A stretch of 64,000 nt of DNA from Rhizonema sp. PD37 (GTDB lineage Bacteria > Cyanobacteriota > Cyanobacteriia > Cyanobacteriales > Nostocaceae), in NCBI GenBank assembly GCA_029379215.1, contig JAQYWO010000001.1, positions 29,442 through 93,441 on the forward strand. Direction: 5' to 3'. This document shows positions 25,695 to 35,440 of this stretch, piece after piece; position 1 is the first letter of the stretch, and each line of letters begins with the position of its first letter. A program made the translations under genes and the position numbers. The notes under the pieces are model-generated. The model searched no databases. It was not told where the DNA came from and saw nothing but the letters and a program-made list of their open reading frames with translations.

Positions 25695-26666
25695 CTACAA
25701 AATCGATAATTCTCCAATAACTTCTAAACGTTTGTATTTACCTAGGTTCATGAACTTTTCCGACAGGACTTCGGCGACGCTGGGACTAATCCAACCCAAC
25801 TGCTGGAGCAAGTGAATAGCTACAGCATATTTTGCCCGCTTTGCCCCATCCATAACTTTAATTGCCAATCCCATGCCTTCACCAAGTCGGCTGATGCACT
25901 GAACTCCTTCAGAACCTGCTTTACTCAAGACTTCAGTTGAACACAGACGCATCAGTTCGGTATCGAATTCTCCAACTCCAGCTACCATGACTGGGTGATG
26001 AGTCATCGCCCGAACAATGCGCTCGATATCCAAATTGCTCCTGGAAGCTAACCGGGCATACAACGACGCCATTTGACCGAGTTGCATCAGGTAAGTTGGT
26101 GCGCCACAGTCATCGTGAACACTAATAAATTCCTCTGCAGGCATTCGCAGCAATTCTGATACTTTGCTCAAAACAAGCTGCTGCACTGGATGCTTCCGCT
26201 GTAAGTAATTATTCAAAGACCAATTGCATTTCTGGCAAACAGCTAGCATTCCTGCATGTTTACCGGAGCAGTTATATTCCAAACGACTGTTCTTGCCTTC
26301 TGGAATTGGACATTGGAGGGCTATTGGATCAACATCAGCTCGCCAAAGAATATTAAATACCTGCCTGACTTGCTCTATTGTTCCTCTGTGGGAACTTGTG
26401 ATCATTGCTAAGTCGCGATCGCTCAAGTTATAACTTTCCAGTGTTCCGGTGCTTGTGACAGCCAGAGCCTGAAATGGCTTGAGTGCCGAACGAACAAATG
26501 TAGCTGTTTCCGCGTTTCCGGCAACGGATAGAACCCGTCCTCTTTCGTCACAAACAACAGCCTGGACGATATGCCTAGATTCAATGATGCCTTCCCGCAA
26601 CAACCTCACTTCTAAGGCGGCGGCTCGAGTTCGTGTTCCCATTGTCATGGGTTTATCATCTATCAC
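25695..26666 (-). CDS. L-asparaginase II family protein
   Basis: 323 residues of the Rhizobium-type asparaginase II family, unrelated to the bacterial AnsA/AnsB fold. Hallmarks are RSALKPFQALAV, ITSSHRGTIEQV, EYNCSGKHAGMLAVC and HDDCGAPTYLMQL. It should hydrolyse asparagine to aspartate and ammonia. A start at M7 or M9 (MTMGTRTRAA) is also possible. It lies downstream of the CGLD27 gene on the same strand, 69 bp away, and may be the last gene of the yqeK-rsfS-CGLD27 unit. Confidence 0.88.
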   Translation of the reverse strand: MIDDKPMTMGTRTRAAALEVRLLREGIIESRHIVQAVVCDERGRVLSVAGNAETATFVRSALKPFQALAVTSTGTLESYNLSDRDLAMITSSHRGTIEQVRQVFNILWRADVDPIALQCPIPEGKNSRLEYNCSGKHAGMLAVCQKCNWSLNNYLQRKHPVQQLVLSKVSELLRMPAEEFISVHDDCGAPTYLMQLGQMASLYARLASRSNLDIERIVRAMTHHPVMVAGVGEFDTELMRLCSTEVLSKAGSEGVQCISRLGEGMGLAIKVMDGAKRAKYAVAIHLLQQLGWISPSVAEVLSEKFMNLGKYKRLEVIGELSIL

Positions 26667-26735
26667 TATAGTGAGTTAGGAGTCAAGAGCGAAGAGTGAT
26701 AAGTTATGAATTATTCACTTCCCACTCTTAACCAT

Positions 26736-27236
26736 TTATACTAAATGCCAAACTATAGTACCAGTAACGAACAACACAGCCAAGCCGGCAAACGTAATTT
26801 TTAACCTCTGGAGAATTGATTGGAGCGAGTAAGAGACAATTAGGCGATCGCGTGTTAGGACTTCAAGAGGTTTTTTCCAAGTTTGCCCATCGTACCACCC
26901 CGATTCTTCGTAAAAAATAACTGGACTTGCCAGACGATCTCGTATATATGACCAGCCCAAATATAACCTTACCACTGCCAGCACCACCCCCACGCTTGCT
27001 CCTAAAGTCCCGGTGAGGATAAATTTTGCTGTATACTTGTACGGTGAAAAGCTAGCAGAAGCCACTGGTCCGGCGACAAACCACGATAAACCCCAAATCC
27101 AAACTATTTTCGTGATGTATTCGCGCCAACTTAAGGTACAATCACGAAACAGCCAGGACGATTTTAATTCTTCATATTCATTTAGTGGTTGTTGTTCGGT
27201 AGGAACCGGACAACTTGACACTGAAGATTTGATCAT
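26736..27236 (-). CDS. CGLD27/Ycf36 family membrane protein (DUF1230)
   Basis: 166 residues with the CGLD27 pattern: CPVPTEQQPLNEYEELKSSWLF at the start, a helix near 45-60, another at 70-92, then ESGWYDGQTWKKP and a final hydrophobic helix (145-165). The family is conserved in cyanobacteria, algae, diatoms and plants. Work in algae and plants links it to iron-deficiency acclimation. It overlaps rsfS by 4 bp, so the two are translationally coupled. Confidence 0.9.
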   Translation of the reverse strand: MIKSSVSSCPVPTEQQPLNEYEELKSSWLFRDCTLSWREYITKIVWIWGLSWFVAGPVASASFSPYKYTAKFILTGTLGASVGVVLAVVRLYLGWSYIRDRLASPVIFYEESGWYDGQTWKKPLEVLTRDRLIVSYSLQSILQRLKITFAGLAVLFVTGTIVWHLV

Positions 27237-27694
27237 ATTGGTTTATTCCCACCATCTGATGATGCCGTAGGATACTCTATACGTTCTGCATGACCCCAGA
27301 AAGCTTCTAAATTGTAAAATTCTCGCTCTTTTGGCATCATAGTGTGAACAATAATTTCGCCGTAGTCTTGTAGTACCCACGTCCCTTCCACTTTTCCTGC
27401 TGTTCTTAAGGGACTGCGTTGCCACTCAGTTTTCACTTTATCTTCAATGGCATCGGCGATCGCTCTTACCTGTACCTTGGAATAGCCCGTCATTAAGACA
27501 AAGTAATCTGCCAAATAGCTAACATCTGCGACTTTAAGCACTATTATTTCACCTGCTTTCCTGTCGGAAGCTGCCTCCGCAATGGTTAAGGCTATTTTTG
27601 CTGTATTATCATCGGCATTTTCTGGAGTCGCGATGTCGCTCTTTATTTCAGCGATTGATTGTAAAGGGAAGTTGACTTGGTAGTAATCTGACAT
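27233..27694 (-). CDS. rsfS: Ribosomal silencing factor RsfS
   Basis: 153 residues. The ~105-residue RsfS/Iojap core is preceded by a ~35-residue N-terminal extension: A-x-x-KAGEIIVLKVADVSYLADYFVLMTG, QVRAIADAIEDKVK, and GTWVLQDYGEIIVHTMMPKEREFYNLEAFWG. RsfS binds ribosomal protein L14 and blocks subunit joining when nutrients are short. The downstream CGLD27 ATG overlaps its stop codon by 4 bp. yqeK lies 333 bp upstream, the usual neighbour in bacteria. Confidence 0.95.
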   Translation of the reverse strand: MSDYYQVNFPLQSIAEIKSDIATPENADDNTAKIALTIAEAASDRKAGEIIVLKVADVSYLADYFVLMTGYSKVQVRAIADAIEDKVKTEWQRSPLRTAGKVEGTWVLQDYGEIIVHTMMPKEREFYNLEAFWGHAERIEYPTASSDGGNKPI

Positions 27695-28027
27695 TAAACC
27701 TCAGTTGCTCGATTCTTGTTACAGTTTTTTACAATTATCTCAGAAGAGTTGAGAAGGTAGGGATGGGTTAAATATGCTGAACATATCAATTGACAAAAGT
27801 TCTTGTCAAACCCGCCCGTACAGAACGCAAATAGAATTTCAGGCGAATGGTTGATTCTTCATAGTTTAAAGTTGAGGGTTTTTCATCTTAGAGCCATCAT
27901 AAGTTTTTTCCTTTTTGAACGCCAACTTAAAGGCACCTCTGTTATGAAGACAACTTCTGTGTAAACAGCAATTGACTTGCAGCTGTCTCGAACAAGTTTT
28001 TTTTGCATACTAACAAAAAACAGGTGT
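27695..28027. other. Gap between yqeK and rsfS
   Basis: 333 bp with no ORF. TCAAACCCGCCCGTAC at about 27808 matches one end of the GTACGGGCGGGTTT mini-repeat family seen at 47519-47586. Confidence 0.4.
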
Positions 28028-28621
28028 TTATGCGATTTGCGATACTAGCTGTTGAGATTTCGACTTTTGGAGGAACCAATTGCGAGTTGCGATCACTCGA
28101 GGATGAATCAAATAAGGAGTCTCAAGCAGGAATTTGAGAGTGTAATCGCTTGTCTTCCACACAGCTTGATAGAGATTTTGGCGACTTATTTGTCGCAAAG
28201 CTTGCAATTCCGGCGTATCGCCGCGTCCTGGTTCCAAGCTATCTGCTAAAAACACGATACAGCTTAGCAGACTCATCCCCGGTCTACCCAAAGTGTGATT
28301 GGCGATCGCTTGTAACACTTCTTCATTCTCTACGCCAAAAAGATCTCGAGCAACAATAGCACTCACCCCTGCATGTAACAAATGAGGATTGGTTTCCATC
28401 ACCTCATCTATTTCCAACCCTTCAGTTCGTGCCATCTGCAAGAGTTTTTGTGGTGGAAAAAATTTTGCCAAATCGTGCATCAAACCAGCTTCTGCGGCGT
28501 TTACTCGATCTAGGTTGTGATGAACAGCCAGATCCACCGCCATTTGCTCAACCCCGATGATGTGGTTAACCCTAGAGGCTGGAACATTCTCTGCTAACCA
28601 AGCTAAGACTTGTTCGCGCAT
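28028..28621 (-). CDS. yqeK: YqeK-type HD phosphohydrolase (symmetrical Ap4A hydrolase)
   Basis: 197 residues of the HD superfamily: RVNHIIGVEQMAVDLA supplies the first His, LMHDLAKFFPP the HD pair, HLLHAGVSA and IANHTLGRPGMS further His ligands, and VFLADSLEPGR the terminal Asp. YqeK enzymes split Ap4A symmetrically into two ADP using iron. It lies upstream of rsfS and CGLD27 on the same strand, a conserved neighbourhood in bacteria. Confidence 0.93.
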   Translation of the reverse strand: MREQVLAWLAENVPASRVNHIIGVEQMAVDLAVHHNLDRVNAAEAGLMHDLAKFFPPQKLLQMARTEGLEIDEVMETNPHLLHAGVSAIVARDLFGVENEEVLQAIANHTLGRPGMSLLSCIVFLADSLEPGRGDTPELQALRQISRQNLYQAVWKTSDYTLKFLLETPYLIHPRVIATRNWFLQKSKSQQLVSQIA

Positions 28622-28889
28622 ATTTTAGAGTGAGACTTTCTCTCTTCATTCTACTGTAAGCATTCAGCACTTCAGCTAGTAGTGTTCTCTGATGAAGTAA
28701 ATTGTATAGATATTTAACAGACTTTAGTAGCACTTTGCCTTTCTTCTTGCGGCTACCCTTGCAAATTCTTTATCCATTCAACAAACTTTTGTTAAGTCAA
28801 ATGGTACAAATAAACGTGCGGAGGTGGAGATTATCATTTCTCACTCTCCTTAAACCAAAAATCTCTGTCCTATAGCTGACGGCTAAATA

Positions 28890-30740
28890 CTAAGAATTAG
28901 ATAATGACTGATATAAAGTGTCAAGCTGCGCTTGTGCGTTTAGAGGAACGGCAGTGAAATGAATGCAGAAACTTCTCGTGTTTGGCAGTTTTTTCCAGAC
29001 TTTAGCGTAGATATCTTCTCTAACTTCTGTAGAATCTTTATGTATGATATTGAGTTTGATATTTGTCAACTCCAATGGTAGGCTATCCTCTTGCAGATTA
29101 TCAGCAAGAATTTCAGCACCCTTAGTTGACAACTTGACTAAACGCCCCCTAAAAATGGTGTTGTTTAGATGTTTTCCTTGTACAATTGTGTATTGTAGTG
29201 GAATCTGTTCCGGAACGGAAAAGAAAATCTCTTCTTCTTGAGGAAGAAAAAGGTTGTAAAATCCTCCAATTCCATTAACTTCATAAATGCTTATTGGCTG
29301 TTGAAATCCTTTCGGTTGTACTTGCTTTTGCGCTTCGATGCTCACAATTGATCCTACCTCTTTGAAAGTTGGTTCTGCAATCAGAATTTGACCACCACGC
29401 GTGTAAGACTCAATGCGATAAGTCAAGTTTACTTGAGAGCCAACGATTCCGTACTTAGTCCGCTTTTCCGAACCGATATTTCCCACCACCACAACACCCG
29501 TATTGATGCCAATTCCCATTTCTAATCGCGGTAAGCCCAACTGTTTCATATATTCGTTAACCGCGCCCATCGCCAACTGCATCGCACACGCACAAGCCAC
29601 AGCCCGAGTTGCATCGTTTTCTCTAGTGATCGGTGCACCAAACAACACCAGAAGTCCATCTCCCATAAACTCATCAATGGTGCCGTGGTATCTATTAATC
29701 GCTTCTACCATGTACTCCAAATAAAGGTTAAGGATGTTTATCACCTCTTCCGGTTGCAATCTTTCTGATAAAGCTGTAAATCCTCTTAAATCAGAAGTCA
29801 GAATCGTAATTTGACGCCGCTCGCCACCAAGTTGCAATGCTTCGGGGCTTTCTAGTAAGTTGGCGACAACATTATCGCTGATGTATCGTCCAAAGACTTG
29901 GCGAATCAGTGTGTTCCGTTGATCCAGTTCGGTGTTAGCATCTGCTAAATCGGCTGTGCGTTCCCTAACACGTAGTTCTAAGTCCTTTGCTGTTTGACCC
30001 AATTTTCCAATCACCAAGCTCAATCCTAACACTCCCAATACGGATATTCCCCCCAAAGTGAAGAAGGTTCCTTGGAGATTCTCGTTCCTTTTGCCAACAA
30101 AGTTATCTAATGACTGATTGATTTCCCAGACGCCTGCTACATTCCCGACTTCCCAATCTTTCTTCGGGCTATTAGGATCTGTGTTGTGACAAGCGACACA
30201 ACTGGGCTTCATAATGTTGGCTTCACCGTATCGCCAGGAGGTATGTCCATCAAGCTTCTCCATTCTTTGAAATTTTTGCTGAGGATTCTGTCTCAAGAAT
30301 TTGAGTGCTGCTCGTTCAAAGTTGTCTTTAGGACCTCCCTCCCCTTTCGCTTTTCGTGAAGGAAAAGGATAATCACTATACAATCGCACCATCATCTGCT
30401 CATTGTTTTGACTAATTCCGTTTGCCAGTTCGATCGCAAAAGTTGAAGGGACGGGAACTGCGCCGATATGACTGAGATAATCACTGGTAACTTCAACCTT
30501 ATCTGTTTTGAGTCGATCCACAGCTGCGCTGCTGTATAGGTCAATTGCATGATTTAATGATTGGGCGTACGATTGTGCATTCTCAGAAGCTTGCGACTCA
30601 ATCAGGCTGGACGAAAGACGAGACATATCTGATAACGCTACACCGAGAGCAACACAAAACATCAGCGTCAACACAAGAATCGTCTGCTTGAGGAGTAAGC
30701 GTTGAAACCAGTTCCATGCTTGAGAAATTAACTGGGGCAT
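28890..30740 (-). CDS. Class III nucleotide cyclase with a c-type heme (Tll0287-like/DUF3365) sensor
   Basis: 616 residues. One N-terminal membrane helix (~18-37); an extracytoplasmic sensor domain (40-215) with CVACH at 181-185 for covalent heme; a second helix (~225-247); a short coiled coil; then a class III cyclase domain (~305-490). Metal ligands are D317 (ILTSDLRGF) and D361 (FMGDG); the transition-state residues N438 and R442 are present. The purine-contact positions are E357 and G431, not the Lys/Asp pair of adenylyl cyclases, which suggests GTP use. The last ~120 residues look like a PilZ-like beta domain, tentatively. It probably signals periplasmic redox or gas state through cGMP or cAMP. 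Confidence 0.88.
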   Translation of the reverse strand: MPQLISQAWNWFQRLLLKQTILVLTLMFCVALGVALSDMSRLSSSLIESQASENAQSYAQSLNHAIDLYSSAAVDRLKTDKVEVTSDYLSHIGAVPVPSTFAIELANGISQNNEQMMVRLYSDYPFPSRKAKGEGGPKDNFERAALKFLRQNPQQKFQRMEKLDGHTSWRYGEANIMKPSCVACHNTDPNSPKKDWEVGNVAGVWEINQSLDNFVGKRNENLQGTFFTLGGISVLGVLGLSLVIGKLGQTAKDLELRVRERTADLADANTELDQRNTLIRQVFGRYISDNVVANLLESPEALQLGGERRQITILTSDLRGFTALSERLQPEEVINILNLYLEYMVEAINRYHGTIDEFMGDGLLVLFGAPITRENDATRAVACACAMQLAMGAVNEYMKQLGLPRLEMGIGINTGVVVVGNIGSEKRTKYGIVGSQVNLTYRIESYTRGGQILIAEPTFKEVGSIVSIEAQKQVQPKGFQQPISIYEVNGIGGFYNLFLPQEEEIFFSVPEQIPLQYTIVQGKHLNNTIFRGRLVKLSTKGAEILADNLQEDSLPLELTNIKLNIIHKDSTEVREDIYAKVWKKLPNTRSFCIHFTAVPLNAQAQLDTLYQSLSNS

Positions 30741-30975
30741 AATGTATTACTTCGACCCAAAATTGTGCTTGTGGGCTTTACTGAATTATGGGATCATTTT
30801 GCTCAATTCAGAACCGATTATCGCAGCTTTGACCCACCAATTGTGCCACGCCGTACTCTATAAGGCTTGATTGGGAAAAAGGAGTCTTTACATACAGGGA
30901 TTACTTGGTGATAGGGGGTTTGTGAGTGCGTTAATCTTTTTTATATGGTAATAAAGTTTATTTGTATTTTAAGAT

Positions 30976-33900
30976 ATGGATATTGAAAAAGCACTTGCAT
31001 TTACGGATGCCTTAGTTTTTGCCAAGTTAGGGGTACATTTAAGTGACCTTCAGCAAGCTATGCTAAGGGAATCTTGGTCTTGGCAGCGCCAAAGTTACGA
31101 CCAAATTGCTGATACTTATGGCTATTCTCCAACTTACTTAAAGCATGATATTGGGCCTAAGTTGTGGAAACTCCTTTCAGAAGTCTTAGGGGAAAAAGTT
31201 AATAAAACGAATTTTCGAGCAGCGATCGAGCGACGCTTTCTGATTGAGGGAACTCACCGGCAAGAGCAAATTGAACCACCATCCGTTTTATCTCAAGAAG
31301 AAACCAAAATAGAAACGCCATCTTCTGTCCCTAACATTATAGAGAATGAGGTGGTGACTATCCCACGTCAGGATTGGGGTGAGGCGCATGATATCAGGTT
31401 TTTCCACGGTCGTCAAAAAGAACTAGCTTCTTTGCAGGAGTGGATTTTGGTGGAACGCTGTCGATTAGTTGCGCTGTTGGGTTTAGGTGGAATGGGGAAA
31501 ACTTCCCTGTCTGTCAAGCTGGCGCAAGAATTACAAAGTCAATTTGAGGTGGTGATTTGGCGAAGTCTCCGCAATGCACCACCTGTCCAAGAAATTTTAA
31601 CTCAGTTGCTCCAATTCCTATCTAACCAACAGGAAATTGATTTTCCAAAAACCGTTGAGGGGAAAATTTCACGTTTGCTGGATTATTTGCGCAGTCAGCG
31701 CTGTTTGCTCGTCTTCGATAATTTTGAGACAGTCTTGCTTGATGGTGATACACCCAATTTAACTGGGAACTATTGTGAGGGTTATGAGGGCTACGGTGAG
31801 TTGCTAGAAGAAGTAGGAGAAACTATACATCAAAGCTGCGTGATATTAACGAGTCGAGAGCAACCTCAAGAGATTCGTCTTTTAGAAGGAAACTCACTAC
31901 CTGTCCGTTCTTTACAACTTGGTGGGTTAAAGAAAACAGAAGGACAAGAACTTTTGAGATTAAAGGGTGATTTCCAAGCAACGGAAGCTGAATGGAGCCA
32001 ACTCATCGATTACTATTCTGGGAATCCCTTGGCATTGAAAATTATCTCAACAACAATTCAACATTTATTTGATGGTAGTATTTCTGATTTTTTACAGCAA
32101 GACGCCTTTGTTTTTGGTAATATTCGCCATTTGATCGAACAACAGCTTCAACGGATATCAGAAGCTGAAAAGACAGTTATTTATTGGCTAGCAATTTATC
32201 GCGTTCCGGCTTCATTTTCCGACTTACGAGCCGATATCTTTCCCCCAATATCTCCGCAAAAACTGATCGAAGTTCTGGAATCTTTGGAACAGCGATGTTT
32301 GATTGAAAAGAGTGCTGCACAATTTTCACTTCAACCTGTGGTGATGGAATATCTGACGACTCAATTTGTTGAACAAATTGCTCAAGAAGTCCAGATGGGC
32401 TTAGCTTTGTTATCACAGAAAAATCCGCTTTTCCAAAGCCATGTACTGCTGAAGGCACAGGCAAAAGACTACGTGCGAGAAACTCAAGTTCGCTTTATAC
32501 TCAAACCAGTATGCGATCGCTTACTCACAGATTTAGTCGGTCAATCCACGCTTGAAGACGTACTGACTCAAATATTACAAAGCCTACGAGGTAAAACCTA
32601 CGTTGAAATTGGCTACGCAGGCGGTAACATACTAAATCTCCTTTGTCAACAGCAAAGATGTTTGAGTAACTATGACTTTTCCAACCTCACGATTTGGCAG
32701 GCTTATTTACCGCAGGTAAATTTACACGATCTCAATTTCGCTCACTCTGACTTATCAAAATCGGTTTTTGCGGAGACGTTAGGTATAATTTGGTGCGTGG
32801 CATTTAGCCCAGATGGAAAGCTGTTAGCAACAGGTGATGCAGAAGGTGGACTTCGCCTTTGGCAAGTCGCGAACGGTCAACTGCTGTTGAATTTTGAAGG
32901 TCACGTTGGTTGGGTTTGGTCGGTGGCGTTTCATCCAGATGGTCAGACTTTGGCAAGTTGCAGTAGTGATAAGACGATCCGCTTGTGGGATGTCAGTACG
33001 GGAGAGTGTCTGAAAATACTTCAAGGACATACGAGTTCGATTTGGTCAGTGGCGTTTAGTCCGGATGGACGAAGAATTGCCAGTGGCGGCGACGAACCAA
33101 CGGTGAGACTTTGGGATACAAGTACTGGAGAATGTCACCATTTGGCAGGTCACACTGGTCGTATTTTTACAGTTGCATTTCGTCCGATTTCCCCAACAAC
33201 AGAACTCAATAGGAACCAAAGCACGACAGGCAGCGAACAGATCTTAGCAAGTGGTAGTGAAGATTGCACTCTCAGACTTTGGGATGTAGACACCGGAGAA
33301 TGTCTTGCTGTCTGCGACAGTCATACAGACAGAGTTTGGTCTGTTGCTTTTAGTTATGATGGAGTCACCCTTGCAAGTGGTAGTGCAGATCGAACCATCA
33401 GATTGTGGTCCGTCAGTAGCGGAGAATGCTTAAAAATCTTACACTTGCATAAAGATGCGGTACGGTCTGTAGCATTTAGTCACAATACTGAAAAGTTGGT
33501 CAGTGCCAGTGGTGACCGGACTGTGATAGTTTGGGATGTGAGGACAGGAAAATGCCAGAATATTCTGCAAGGGCATACAAATGCCGTCTTTTCCGTAGCT
33601 GTAAATGCAGATAATCAGATTGCTAGTGGCAGTACTGACCAAACTGTCAAGTTTTGGAATCTGGAAACAGGTCAGTGTTTTAAAACCTTGAAGGGTTATA
33701 CAAATTCCGTCTTTTCCGTTGCCTTTAATCCCGATGGTCGTAAGATTGCTAGCGGTAGTACCGATCAAAATGTGAGACTTTGGGATGTCAGTACAGGTGA
33801 GTATCAAAATCTAGCAGGACATCAGGATTGGGTTAGTTCAGTGGCGTTTCATCCTAATGGAGATTTGGTTGCAAGTAGTAGCGTCGATCAAACTATCCGC

Positions 33901-34689
33901 TTGTGGTCGGTTAGTACCGGATATTGCCTCAACATATTACAAGGTCACACAGATTGGGTTTTGTCTGTTGCTTTCAGCCCAACTGGTGAAATTCTAGCAA
34001 GTGGCAGTGACGATCGCACGATTCGCTTGTGGTCTGTCAGTACTGGGCAATGCCTCAACACATTCAATGGTCACTCTAATTGGATTTGGTGTGTCTCCTT
34101 TAGCCCACAAGGTGATACACTTGCCAGCAGCAGTGAAGACCAAACAATCCGCTTATGGTCAGTCAGTACTGGAGAATGCCTCCACATCTTAGACGCTCAT
34201 AGCAGTCGGGTGCAATCCATTGCTTTTAGTCCAGATGGTCAAACTCTTAGCAGTGGCAGTGGCGATGGAACGGTACGCTTATGGTCGGTGAGTACGGGTG
34301 AATGCCTCAACATTCTCACTGGACATAGCAATAATGTTTGGTCAGTAGCGTTCAGTAGTGATGGGAGTATTTTGGCAAGTGCCAGTTTAGACCAAACCGT
34401 GAGAATTTGGGACATCTCTACTGGGACTTGTCTCAAAACGTTATCTGTGTTGGCACATTCTGTGCGCTCAGCGATCGCCTTTAGCCCTGCACCCACAAAA
34501 ACAAAACATCATACCCTTGCCAGTGGGAGCCAAGATGGCACTATTCTCATTTGGGATGTGGAAACAAGTAAATGTCTGACAACTTTGAGTCCTGATAAAC
34601 CTTACAAAGGTACCAATATTACAGGCGTTACTGGTATCACAGCAGCTCAAAAAGCCGCCCTCAAAGCCTTGGGAGCGATTGAAAAATAG
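30976..34689 (+). CDS. STAND NTPase (NB-ARC) with 14 WD40 repeats
   Basis: 1237 residues. Residues 1-90 are a helical domain with a helix-turn-helix-like segment (QSYDQIADTYGYSPTYLKHDI) common at the N-terminus of cyanobacterial STAND proteins. The NB-ARC domain has Walker A GLGGMGKTS (~169-177), Walker B CLLVFDNFE (~244) and a CVILTSRE sensor. A winged-helix region follows (to ~480), then a short pentapeptide-like stretch (YDFSNLTIWQAYLPQVNLHDLNF, ~575). From ~598 to 1197 I count 14 WD40 units, enough for two seven-bladed propellers; unit 4 has a 14-residue insert. Units 9-12 are nearly alike (TIRLWSVSTG), suggesting recent expansion. Such proteins act as oligomerising sensors in conflict or cell-death signalling. 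Confidence 0.9.
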   Translation: MDIEKALAFTDALVFAKLGVHLSDLQQAMLRESWSWQRQSYDQIADTYGYSPTYLKHDIGPKLWKLLSEVLGEKVNKTNFRAAIERRFLIEGTHRQEQIEPPSVLSQEETKIETPSSVPNIIENEVVTIPRQDWGEAHDIRFFHGRQKELASLQEWILVERCRLVALLGLGGMGKTSLSVKLAQELQSQFEVVIWRSLRNAPPVQEILTQLLQFLSNQQEIDFPKTVEGKISRLLDYLRSQRCLLVFDNFETVLLDGDTPNLTGNYCEGYEGYGELLEEVGETIHQSCVILTSREQPQEIRLLEGNSLPVRSLQLGGLKKTEGQELLRLKGDFQATEAEWSQLIDYYSGNPLALKIISTTIQHLFDGSISDFLQQDAFVFGNIRHLIEQQLQRISEAEKTVIYWLAIYRVPASFSDLRADIFPPISPQKLIEVLESLEQRCLIEKSAAQFSLQPVVMEYLTTQFVEQIAQEVQMGLALLSQKNPLFQSHVLLKAQAKDYVRETQVRFILKPVCDRLLTDLVGQSTLEDVLTQILQSLRGKTYVEIGYAGGNILNLLCQQQRCLSNYDFSNLTIWQAYLPQVNLHDLNFAHSDLSKSVFAETLGIIWCVAFSPDGKLLATGDAEGGLRLWQVANGQLLLNFEGHVGWVWSVAFHPDGQTLASCSSDKTIRLWDVSTGECLKILQGHTSSIWSVAFSPDGRRIASGGDEPTVRLWDTSTGECHHLAGHTGRIFTVAFRPISPTTELNRNQSTTGSEQILASGSEDCTLRLWDVDTGECLAVCDSHTDRVWSVAFSYDGVTLASGSADRTIRLWSVSSGECLKILHLHKDAVRSVAFSHNTEKLVSASGDRTVIVWDVRTGKCQNILQGHTNAVFSVAVNADNQIASGSTDQTVKFWNLETGQCFKTLKGYTNSVFSVAFNPDGRKIASGSTDQNVRLWDVSTGEYQNLAGHQDWVSSVAFHPNGDLVASSSVDQTIRLWSVSTGYCLNILQGHTDWVLSVAFSPTGEILASGSDDRTIRLWSVSTGQCLNTFNGHSNWIWCVSFSPQGDTLASSSEDQTIRLWSVSTGECLHILDAHSSRVQSIAFSPDGQTLSSGSGDGTVRLWSVSTGECLNILTGHSNNVWSVAFSSDGSILASASLDQTVRIWDISTGTCLKTLSVLAHSVRSAIAFSPAPTKTKHHTLASGSQDGTILIWDVETSKCLTTLSPDKPYKGTNITGVTGITAAQKAALKALGAIEK

Positions 34690-34745
34690 AAACGCGAACA
34701 CGGAGCGGGGAAAGTTATTCTCCCTGGTAATATTACCTATCTCGA

Positions 34746-35129
34746 CTATTGATCAGAAGATATTCCTACCTCAAAGGGATTCAACAACTGTAAGCCCTCA
34801 ATCCATTGAAAGTCTTTAATGTTTCGCGTAACCAGCTTGAGATTATACGTCAATGCAGTTGCCGCAATAATGGCATCTCCTAAGTTTATGCGTTTTATCT
34901 GTCGCAACGTGACTGCTTGATCTAGTACTGCTTGCGAAATAGGGATAAGCAGCGATACGGAGAAAAATTCTTCAAGAAACTGTTTTTCTATTTCGGTCAG
35001 ACGATGATATCCTAATGTTTCTACATAGCTCAAAGCTGAAACAGCAGGCTCGTGTTCTGCAATAAACTTCCGTAATCCGCCATTCCCTGGTTGAGCGGCA
35101 TAAATGATAATATTACTGTCCAAAAGCAT
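34746..35129 (-). CDS. PIN-domain toxin, VapC-like
   Basis: 127 residues with the PIN metal-site acids in order: MLLDSNIIIYAA (D4), SALSYVETLGY (E37), INLGDAIIAATAL (Asp near 84) and VTRNIKDF (Asp near 105). VapC-type toxins are Mg-dependent RNases that cut tRNA or rRNA. Its ATG overlaps the upstream antitoxin stop codon by one base (TAATG), so the two are co-translated, antitoxin first. Confidence 0.88.
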   Translation of the reverse strand: MLLDSNIIIYAAQPGNGGLRKFIAEHEPAVSALSYVETLGYHRLTEIEKQFLEEFFSVSLLIPISQAVLDQAVTLRQIKRINLGDAIIAATALTYNLKLVTRNIKDFQWIEGLQLLNPFEVGISSDQ

Positions 35130-35395
35130 TATTCATCACGACCTGGAAGTTCCCGATCTTGTCGCAAATCCCGCTGCCAAGCTACCGGATCAATTCCTGT
35201 AAAAGCTTGTGCTTGTGCTAGCTTCTCCAACACTGCGGCCATCTGTTGCCCACGCCCTTTTGTCTCAGAAATTGGCTCTCCTTCTAAAATTGTCACTAAC
35301 ACTTGCATTGGGCGATCGTCTCTCAAATTGCGTCGCACTTCCTCTTCCCATTCCAACAAGTCGCCCCTTAAGGTTGCTCTGTATGTGTGTAGCAT
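35129..35395 (-). CDS. Putative antitoxin partner of the PIN toxin
   Basis: 88 residues from the ATG at 35395 (MLHTYRATLRGDLLEWEEEV). A longer frame to 35440 is less likely. It is a small charged protein with the pattern VLVTILE, resembling the short antitoxins paired with PIN toxins in cyanobacteria. Identification rests mainly on the one-base overlap with the toxin gene. The DNA-binding fold is not obvious. GRGQQMAAVLEKLAQAQAF near residue 47 is a likely toxin-binding helix. Confidence 0.7.
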   Translation of the reverse strand: MLHTYRATLRGDLLEWEEEVRRNLRDDRPMQVLVTILEGEPISETKGRGQQMAAVLEKLAQAQAFTGIDPVAWQRDLRQDRELPGRDE

Positions 35396-35440
35396 AAATT
35401 TACTATAAATTGTGCTTCCCGAATTTCTCATTATAATCAC

